A stretch of 6,929 nt of DNA from assembly GCA_021793715.1 (NCBI GenBank), contig JAJYSF010000047.1:1-6929 (forward strand). Reading direction: 5' to 3'. The notes under the pieces are model-generated. The model had not been told where the DNA came from. It did no database searches and saw nothing but the letters and a program-made list of their open reading frames with translations. A program made the position numbers and the translations under genes. The stretch is from Actinomycetes bacterium (GTDB lineage Bacteria > Actinomycetota > Actinomycetes > Actinomycetales > Microbacteriaceae). Of this stretch, positions 1 through 4,261 are shown one piece after another (position 1 is the first letter of the stretch; every line of letters starts with the position of its first letter).

Positions 1-218
1 GGCTGCGTGGCGACCTCGAGGCCGTTGTCGCGCGCGAACGCGACGAGGTCGGCCACGTCCTCCGCGTCGGCGGCCTCCACGACCGCGTGCACCGCCTGCT
101 CGACGGCGAGGTTCCACGGGCGGTGCGCGCGGTCGAAGTCGGGGTCGCCGGGGAACCAGATGCGACCGCGGATGACGTCGGCGAGACGACCGAGGTTCTG
201 ACGGGCAACAATGGACAT
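1..218 (-). CDS. FAD-linked oxidase (PCMH type), N-terminal part, runs off the left edge
   Basis: This is the 5' end of a leftward gene, 72 codons visible, beginning MSIVARQNLGRL. The start ATG is preceded by a strong GAAGGAG site (complement of 224-230) at 5-nt spacing, so the start is well supported. The visible part has the usual opening of berberine-bridge-like flavin oxidases: a short helix, then 'FPGDPDFDRAHRPWN' and 'AVVEAADAEDVADLVAFA', which is the entry to the PCMH FAD-binding fold. Enzymes of this family oxidise sugars, alcohols or secondary metabolites with a bound, often covalently attached, FAD. The FAD-attachment His/Cys motifs and the substrate domain lie outside the window, so neither cofactor linkage nor substrate can be judged. 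It is divergent from the ECF sigma gene across 110 bp, which makes it the obvious candidate target of that sigma factor (inference). An alternative is another member of the same FAD-binding type 4 superfamily. Confidence 0.8.
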   Translation of the reverse strand, partial: MSIVARQNLGRLADVIRGRIWFPGDPDFDRAHRPWNLAVEQAVHAVVEAADAEDVADLVAFARDNGLEVATQ

Positions 219-328
219 GGATACTCCTTCACGATGATGGATCGACAGAGAGCAGCTCAGATGTGGCGCTCTCACCAGGGAGTCGTCCGCCACGATGAGA
301 ACGTGACGACACGCCGCGCGGAGGGAGG
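219..328. promoter_or_regulatory. Divergent intergenic region between flavin oxidase and ECF sigma gene
   Basis: This 110-bp spacer must hold the promoters of both flanking genes. It carries a short inverted repeat, GTCGTC (282-287) and GACGAC (305-310). On the minus strand a CGTCACG heptamer (complement of 302-308) is followed 16 nt later by CGAC. This resembles the TGTCACA-N16-CGTC promoter described for ECF41 sigma factors at 5 of 7 and 3 of 4 positions, facing the oxidase gene. With a match this loose in GC-rich DNA, the promoter is only a suggestion. Ribosome-binding sites sit at both ends. Confidence 0.35.
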
Positions 329-1246
329 ATGATGGTGCAGACGCCGCAGCCGCGCGCGATCGATGACGTCGCAGCACGATTCATGGCCCACCGGCCGCGC
401 CTGTACGCGATCGCGCACCGCACCCTCGGTTCCCCGTGGCAGGCCGACGACGCCGTCCAGGAGACGTGGCTGCGGCTGCAGCGTGCCGACGTCGGCGCGA
501 TCGAGTCCCTCGAGGCCTGGCTGACGACGGTCGTCTCGCGCGTGTGCATCGACCTGATCCGTCAGCAGGTGCGACGCCGCGAGGATTCCGAAGACGTGAT
601 CGACCAGGCGCGCCCGGCCGTGAGCGCGCCCGTGAGCGCGGATCCGTCGGACGCCGCCATGCGTGTGGACGATCTCGCGGTCGCGATGCAGGTCGTCCTC
701 GATACGCTTGGGCCGCTCGAACGCCTCGCGCTCGTGCTGCATGACGTGTTCGCGCTGTCGTATGACGACATCGCGCCAATCGTCGAGCGGACCCCGGTCG
801 CCGCGCGGCAGCTCGCCTCACGCGCGCGAGCGCGCCTTCGCCGCGTGGACGTCAGCCAGATCCGGCAGCGTCGGAACGAGGCCATCGGCGCGTTCCTCGA
901 CGCGGCGCGCCACGGCGACTTCGGTGGGCTGCTTCAGTTGCTCGACCCAGAGATCGAACTGCGCGGCGACGTCACCGCGGTCGAGCTCGCCGCGCAGGGA
1001 GCCGACGACGGCGCACCGCTCCTGGGCCACCGGATCCGCGGGGGAGACGCCGTCGCACGCGTCTTCGCCGGCCGCGCGGAACTCACGCGACCCGTGCTCA
1101 TCGACGGTGTCCCCGCCGCGGCGTATGCGGCGGACGGGACGGTGCACGCTGTCTACCTGGTCACCTTCGATCGCGACCGGATCGCCCGGATCGACGTCCT
1201 GGCCGACCCCGAGCGTCTGCGCGCGCTGCGCGTCGACGGAGGCTGA
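329..1246 (+). CDS. ECF sigma factor with C-terminal SnoaL-like domain (SigJ / ECF41-ECF56 type)
   Basis: A 305-residue RNA polymerase sigma factor of the extracytoplasmic-function class. Region 2 spans about residues 13-83, with the typical 'ADDAVQETWLRL' at 39-50. Region 4 spans about 116-172, with 'LGPLERLALVLHDVF' and the recognition helix around 'TPVAARQLASRARARLRR'. Residues from about 184 form a SnoaL/NTF2-like domain ending in 'DPERL', the counterpart of the NPDKL motif near the end of ECF41 proteins. In that group the C-terminal domain acts as a built-in regulator instead of a separate anti-sigma factor (family knowledge). The DGGGK/R motif expected after region 4 is not recognisable here, so ECF56 or another SnoaL-bearing group is possible. 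ATG at 329 is followed directly by ATG 332. The purine run 320-328 is almost adjacent to 329, so 332 may be the true start. It is convergent with the small membrane gene, 15 bp away. Confidence 0.9.
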   Translation: MMVQTPQPRAIDDVAARFMAHRPRLYAIAHRTLGSPWQADDAVQETWLRLQRADVGAIESLEAWLTTVVSRVCIDLIRQQVRRREDSEDVIDQARPAVSAPVSADPSDAAMRVDDLAVAMQVVLDTLGPLERLALVLHDVFALSYDDIAPIVERTPVAARQLASRARARLRRVDVSQIRQRRNEAIGAFLDAARHGDFGGLLQLLDPEIELRGDVTAVELAAQGADDGAPLLGHRIRGGDAVARVFAGRAELTRPVLIDGVPAAAYAADGTVHAVYLVTFDRDRIARIDVLADPERLRALRVDGG

Positions 1247-1261
1247 CCCGGCGTCCGCGCG

Positions 1262-1597
1262 CTACGGCTGGGGCACCTTGATCATCGCCCCGGCGACGAG
1301 GAAGACGATCGCCGCGACCGGCTGTGCCGCCGTCCAGAGCGGACCGGAGAAGGCGAACGGGAACACCGGGTTCCACACCACCGCGATCGCGACGAAGATC
1401 GGGATCCACCACCACTGCTTCGCCTGCACCGCGAACCAGGCCGTGATGAGTGAGAGGATCGCGACGACGAAGAGCAGGATCGTCGTCCAGCCGGAGTCGA
1501 TGAAGACGGGCGCAAGGAAGAGCGCCGCTGCGGCGAGGATGCTCGGCGCCAGGGCGTTGCGCTGATACCGCACCGGGGATCGATTCGTTCGGCTCAT
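1262..1597 (-). CDS. Small four-helix membrane protein, DUF6804-like
   Basis: A 111-residue protein with a short, positively charged N-terminus (SRTNRSPVRYQRN) and four hydrophobic segments at about 15-33, 37-56, 62-82 and 87-106. It carries a tryptophan cluster, 'KQWWWIP' (60-66), and 'WNPVFPF' (75-81). The pattern of paired helices with an NP(I/V)xP motif before the last helix matches what I remember of the DUF6804 family of small actinobacterial membrane proteins, whose function is unknown. The N-terminal positive charge predicts a cytoplasmic N-terminus. The start is supported by GGAGGA (complement of 1605-1610) seven nt upstream. It is a single gene, convergent with the sigma factor and divergent from the AbrB-hydrolase unit. 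The sequence gives no reason to assign a role. Confidence 0.75.
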   Translation of the reverse strand: MSRTNRSPVRYQRNALAPSILAAAALFLAPVFIDSGWTTILLFVVAILSLITAWFAVQAKQWWWIPIFVAIAVVWNPVFPFAFSGPLWTAAQPVAAIVFLVAGAMIKVPQP

Positions 1598-1696
1598 CGC
1601 GATGTCCTCCGACTGATGCTCGCGGCCGCCGAGAAGCGGCTCGCTACCAGCGTAGGTCGACCCGGCTGACGCCCGGCTCTGGACACGCGCCGATCG

Positions 1697-1714
1697 TATA
1701 ACTAGTCTAACTAG
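1697..1714. promoter_or_regulatory. AT-rich palindrome CTAGT-cta-ACTAG, candidate operator/promoter of the AbrB-hydrolase unit
   Basis: The divergent spacer 1598-1744 is GC-rich except for a conspicuous AT-rich patch at about 1697-1722. Within it, CTAGT (1702-1706) and ACTAG (1710-1714) form a perfect 5-bp inverted repeat around a 3-bp centre. The same bases also give two AACTAG copies, at 1700-1705 and 1709-1714, 9 bp apart. TATAAC at 1697-1702 resembles a -10 box. TGGACA at 1680-1685 resembles a -35 box, but the 11-bp gap between them is too short to make them one promoter. The site lies 30-43 bp before the AbrB start, as expected for an autoregulatory operator. Which protein binds it is inference. 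Confidence 0.45.
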
Positions 1715-1733
1715 GGTTACTTCTCTTGCGTGG

Positions 1734-1739
1734 AAGGAG
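1734..1739 (+). promoter_or_regulatory. Ribosome-binding site AAGGAG that fixes the AbrB start
   Basis: AAGGAG lies 5 nt before ATG 1745. A longer reading frame opens at GTG 1730, but this site would then be inside the coding sequence and GTG 1730 would have no site of its own, so ATG 1745 is preferred. Confidence 0.8.
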
Positions 1740-1744
1740 ACGAT

Positions 1745-1966
1745 ATGAAGGTCACAGAGCCGGCGGACAAGTTCGCCGCGATCGTGAAGGTCGGGCCCAA
1801 GGGGCAGATCGTCATTCCGAAGGAGGCGCGCGCGATGTTCGGCATCGAGCCCGGCTCCTCGCTCCTACTCCTCGCGGATGACGCGCAGGGGATCGCGATC
1901 GTCCGTCAGGAGCCGTTCCGCGAGTTCATCGACACGGTGATGCCGACCATCCGGGGCGATGAGTAG
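1745..1966 (+). CDS. SpoVT/AbrB (MazE-like) swapped-hairpin DNA-binding protein
   Basis: A 73-residue transcription factor of the AbrB/MazE/SpoVT fold. The domain occupies about residues 12-53, with the signature 'VGPKGQIVIPKEARAMFGI' followed by 'PGSSLLLL' and 'GIAIV'. Two such chains interlock to form one DNA-binding surface. A short tail, 'EPFREFIDTVMPTIRGDE', follows; it could be an effector- or partner-binding tail. MazE-type antitoxins have a similar layout with a C-terminal toxin-binding tail, but no toxin gene follows. The start is set by the AAGGAG at 1734-1739. The stop codon TAG (1964-1966) overlaps the first codons of the alpha/beta hydrolase, so the two genes are very likely cotranscribed and translationally coupled. 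Autorepression through the palindrome upstream is a reasonable guess. Confidence 0.88.
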   Translation: MKVTEPADKFAAIVKVGPKGQIVIPKEARAMFGIEPGSSLLLLADDAQGIAIVRQEPFREFIDTVMPTIRGDE

Positions 1967-2930
1967 GGGCGCACGCGGCGCGCTCATGAGTGAGCGCCAC
2001 GTCGTCGTCGAAGACGTCACCGTCAAGGTCGCTGAGGGGCCGGACAACGGCCCGCCCGTCGTACTGCTGCACGGCCAGGCGGCGCGCTGGCAAGATCACC
2101 GACGCGTGCTTCCGGCCCTCATGGAGCACCACCGGGTCATCGCGATCGACGTGCCCGGTCACGGCGGATCCGACGACCTGCCCGCCGACGAATACACGTG
2201 CGTCGGGGTCGCTGCCCTGCTCGCGGCGGCGATCGAACAGGTGACGGATGATCCCGTCCTGCTGGCCGGTCACTCCTCGGGCGGCGTGCTGGCGCTCGCG
2301 ATCGCGGCCGCGTACCCGCACCTCGTGCGCGGGCTGCTGCTCGAGGATCCGCCGCTCTTCTCGTCGGCCATGCCGCGCGGCGACAGCACGACCGGCGGGG
2401 TCCTGCATCGCATCGCGGAGGCATACGTGCGCGAGCAGCCGGAGGCCGAGTTCCAGCGCTACTACCTCGAGTACGCCGACTACTTCTCGTTCTTCGGGAA
2501 GGCTGCGGGTCGACTCACGCGCTGGGCGCTGCGGTGGGTCGATCGACACCCGGGCAGGCCCCTGCGGATCTGGTTCCTGCCGCGTGCCGTGGACGTGTGG
2601 TTCGAGGGGATGGTCGAATACGACCCGGGCTTCGGTCGCGCGTGGCAGGTCGGCGCCTGGTACGACGGGTTCGACACCGAGGCGGCGCTGCGCGCGGTCT
2701 CCGTGCCGACGACGCTGATCCATACGCGCTGGTGGTACGACAAGAACGGCACGTCATATGACGCGGACGGCGTCCTCAAGGCGGCGATGGATGTGGATGA
2801 TGTTTCCCGCGCGATCTCGTCACTCCCCGACTCCGAGCTGGTGACGATCTCGGGCGGCCACCTCGTGCACTTCGAGCGGCCGAAGGACTACCTCGCGGCG
2901 CTCGAGGGGCTGGCGAAGCGCTGCCGCTGA
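1959..2930 (+). CDS. Alpha/beta hydrolase
   Basis: A 323-residue serine hydrolase of the alpha/beta fold. The oxyanion-hole HG is at residues 38-39 ('VVLLHGQ'). A 'DVPGHGGSD' strand-turn is at 64-72, the usual loop after strand 4. The nucleophile elbow G-H-S-S-G is at 104-108 with Ser106. The catalytic His is probably His301 in 'SGGHLVHFERP'. The acid is less clear: Asp130 after 'RGLLLED', or an Asp in 257-270 after 'PTTLIHTRWWYD'. A lid of about 135-240 is rich in aromatic residues (RYYLEYADYFSFFG, WYDGFD), suggesting a bulky hydrophobic substrate. No signal peptide is present, so it is cytoplasmic. ATG 1959 overlaps the end of the AbrB gene by 8 nt and fits coupled translation. ATG 1986 (residue 10) is an alternative start, but neither has a strong ribosome-binding site. 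The substrate is unknown; esterase, lactonase and epoxide hydrolase-like activities are all possible. Confidence 0.9.
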   Translation: MSRGARGALMSERHVVVEDVTVKVAEGPDNGPPVVLLHGQAARWQDHRRVLPALMEHHRVIAIDVPGHGGSDDLPADEYTCVGVAALLAAAIEQVTDDPVLLAGHSSGGVLALAIAAAYPHLVRGLLLEDPPLFSSAMPRGDSTTGGVLHRIAEAYVREQPEAEFQRYYLEYADYFSFFGKAAGRLTRWALRWVDRHPGRPLRIWFLPRAVDVWFEGMVEYDPGFGRAWQVGAWYDGFDTEAALRAVSVPTTLIHTRWWYDKNGTSYDADGVLKAAMDVDDVSRAISSLPDSELVTISGGHLVHFERPKDYLAALEGLAKRCR

Positions 2931-2951
2931 CCCCGCGGCCGGAGGTTGGCG

Positions 2952-3545
2952 TCATCGCGACGGGCGGTCGGTCGTCGCGCGGACGTGCGCCCGCTGCCCC
3001 TGACGCCCGATGAGGCTGAGGTACTCGACCGGTCCCGAGCTCGTGGCCGCGAACCAGTGGGGCGTGCGGGTGTCGAACTCGGCCGCTTCGCCGGTGTGGA
3101 GGCGCAGGTCGTGGTCGCCGAGGACGAGGCGGAGCGTGCCGTTCAGGACGTACGCCCAGTCGTGGCCCTCGTGGGAGCGCAGGTCGGGGATCGCGTCGTC
3201 GCTTCCCGTCGGAAGCACGAACTTGAACGCCTGGATCCCTCCCGGGCGGCGGGTGAGCGGAACGATGACGGAGCCGTCTTTGCAGACGATCGGTCGCAGG
3301 TCGATCCGCGGATCCGCGGTGCGCGGGGCGTCGACGAGGGAGTCGATCGTGACGCCGTAGTAGCGGGCAAGGGGGAGGAGCTGCTCGAGCGTCGGCCGTC
3401 GCACGCCCGCCTCGAGTCGCGACAGCGTGCTCGTCGAGATGCCGGTCGCCGTGGCGAGCGCGGTGAGCGTCACATCGCGCCGCAGGCGAAGGTGCTTGAG
3501 TCGCGGGCCGACGGCGTCGAGCGTCTGGTCGGATGCGTTGTCCAT
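2952..3545 (-). CDS. HTH (XRE-type) transcriptional regulator with C-terminal cupin domain
   Basis: A 197-residue regulator. An XRE-type helix-turn-helix covers about residues 14-69 ('LKHLRLRRDVTLTALATATG', recognition helix 'STSTLSRLEAGVRRPT'). A cupin beta-barrel covers about 105-180 ('RSHEGHDWAYVLNGTLRLVLGD', 'GEAAEFDTRTPHWF'). In this class the cupin binds a small ligand and sets DNA binding (family knowledge). His125, His128 and His163 could bind metal, but the usual Glu of cupin motif 1 is absent, so metal use is uncertain. The frame extends upstream to TTG 3653, through the spacer and past the start of the methyltransferase gene. ATG 3545 is chosen because the HTH begins soon after it and it leaves the operator outside the gene; its ribosome-binding site is weak. 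It is divergent from the methyltransferase-exporter operon, which it most likely represses along with itself. It is convergent with the hydrolase, 21 bp away. Confidence 0.9.
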   Translation of the reverse strand: MDNASDQTLDAVGPRLKHLRLRRDVTLTALATATGISTSTLSRLEAGVRRPTLEQLLPLARYYGVTIDSLVDAPRTADPRIDLRPIVCKDGSVIVPLTRRPGGIQAFKFVLPTGSDDAIPDLRSHEGHDWAYVLNGTLRLVLGDHDLRLHTGEAAEFDTRTPHWFAATSSGPVEYLSLIGRQGQRAHVRATTDRPSR

Positions 3546-3552
3546 CTCGTCA

Positions 3553-3581
3553 GTTTGCCATTTGGCAAGAATGTTTGCCAA
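3553..3581. promoter_or_regulatory. Operator of the HTH-cupin regulator: three TTGCCA/TGGCAA half-sites
   Basis: Three half-sites lie in 29 bp: TTGCCA (3555-3560), TGGCAA (3563-3568) and TTGCCA (3575-3580). The first two form a perfect 6-bp inverted repeat with a 2-bp centre. The last two form TTGGCAA-N6-TTGCCAA, a 7-bp inverted repeat. GTTTGCCA is repeated exactly at 3553-3560 and 3573-3580, a 20-bp period close to two helical turns. The cluster starts only 8 bp before the regulator ATG and ends 55 bp before the methyltransferase ATG, so it is placed to shut off both. TTGGCA can also serve as a -35 box on either strand; no convincing -10 box was identified. Confidence 0.8.
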
Positions 3582-3624
3582 TACGGTGATGGGGAAGCGA
3601 TCCTGTTCTGACCCGGCGGAGAAC

Positions 3625-3629
3625 AGGAG
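3625..3629 (+). promoter_or_regulatory. Ribosome-binding site AGGAG fixing the methyltransferase start
   Basis: AGGAG lies 7 nt before ATG 3637. The frame is open much further upstream, to about 3427, but that part only mirrors the regulator gene on the other strand, so ATG 3637 is the start. Confidence 0.8.
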
Positions 3630-3636
3630 CACGAAC

Positions 3637-4251
3637 ATGCCGCGATTCGACAAGACGTACTGGGAAGACCATTGGGATCCGGCGGCGACGGGCCGGGGTC
3701 ACCGGCTTGCCGCGCATCCCGCCCTCGGGACAGAGACATCGTCTCTTCCGATCGGAACCGCTCTCGACGCGGGCTGCGGATCCGGGGCCGAGGCCACGTG
3801 GCTGGCCGGGCGGGGCTGGCGCGTCACCGGCGCCGACATCTCGAGGAACGCGCTCGACACCGCGGCGACTCGGGCGAACGCGGCGGGCCTCAGCGACCGA
3901 ATCGAGTGGGTCGAGACTGACCTGAGCCGGTGGCAACCCGGGCGCGCGTGGGACCTGGTGACGACCAGCTATGCGCATCCGGACAGCGGTCAGCTGGCCT
4001 TCTACGAGCGCATCGCCTCCTGGGTCGCCCCCGGCGGGACGCTGCTGATCATCGCCCACGCCGCTGGCCACCGCCACCACGACGGCGACCACCCCGCCGA
4101 CGCCGTCGCGACGCTGTCCGACATCACCCGGCTGCTGCTGGCACCGGAGTGGCGGATCGAATCGCGATACGAGAACACCCGCACTCTCCGACCCGGCCAC
4201 CGCGTCGTCTCCCTGCGCGACGTGATCGTCCGCGCCCGCCGTCGAGCATGA
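3637..4251 (+). CDS. Class I SAM-dependent methyltransferase
   Basis: A 204-residue Rossmann-fold methyltransferase. Motif I is 'ALDAGCGSGAEATWLA' (42-57), which binds SAM. 'VTGADIS' (63-69) supplies the acidic residue, Asp67, expected to hold the ribose. 'TDLSRW' (94-99) and 'WDLVTTSYAHP' (105-115) follow, and 'APGGTLLIIAH' (131-141) is the usual strand after a Gly-Gly turn. The opening 'FDKTYWEDHW' resembles small-molecule methyltransferases of the TehB/thiopurine-like group. A histidine-rich stretch at 141-152 (HAAGHRHHDGDH) follows the core and may line the active site or bind metal. It is the first gene of an operon: the exporter begins 11 nt after its stop. It is divergent from the HTH-cupin regulator and should be under the TTGCCA operator. 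The substrate is unknown; a toxic small molecule or antibiotic is a plausible guess. Confidence 0.9.
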   Translation: MPRFDKTYWEDHWDPAATGRGHRLAAHPALGTETSSLPIGTALDAGCGSGAEATWLAGRGWRVTGADISRNALDTAATRANAAGLSDRIEWVETDLSRWQPGRAWDLVTTSYAHPDSGQLAFYERIASWVAPGGTLLIIAHAAGHRHHDGDHPADAVATLSDITRLLLAPEWRIESRYENTRTLRPGHRVVSLRDVIVRARRRA

Positions 4252-4261
4252 AGGAAACCCT

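Noticed and set aside
663..1565. Rightward 300-codon frame spanning the sigma gene and small membrane gene
   Set aside because: Ser/Arg/Thr-rich shadow frame crossing the boundary of two well-supported genes.
1625..1640. Possible hairpin GCCGC-CGAGAA-GCGGC in the leader of the small membrane gene
   Set aside because: The stem is only 5 bp and fully GC in GC-rich DNA, with no T-run and no riboswitch-like structure; it is likely chance.
1926..2723. Leftward 265-codon open frame antisense to the alpha/beta hydrolase
   Set aside because: It mirrors the codon pattern of a clear hydrolase on the other strand and has no motif of its own.
1745..2930. Classical MazEF-type toxin-antitoxin locus
   Set aside because: The first gene has a MazE-like fold, but the second is an alpha/beta hydrolase with an intact GHSSG elbow, not a MazF or PIN toxin.
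3546..3653. N-terminal extension of the HTH-cupin regulator to TTG 3653
   Set aside because: The extension would translate the operator and overlap the methyltransferase start, and the HTH begins soon after ATG 3545, the usual layout for the family.
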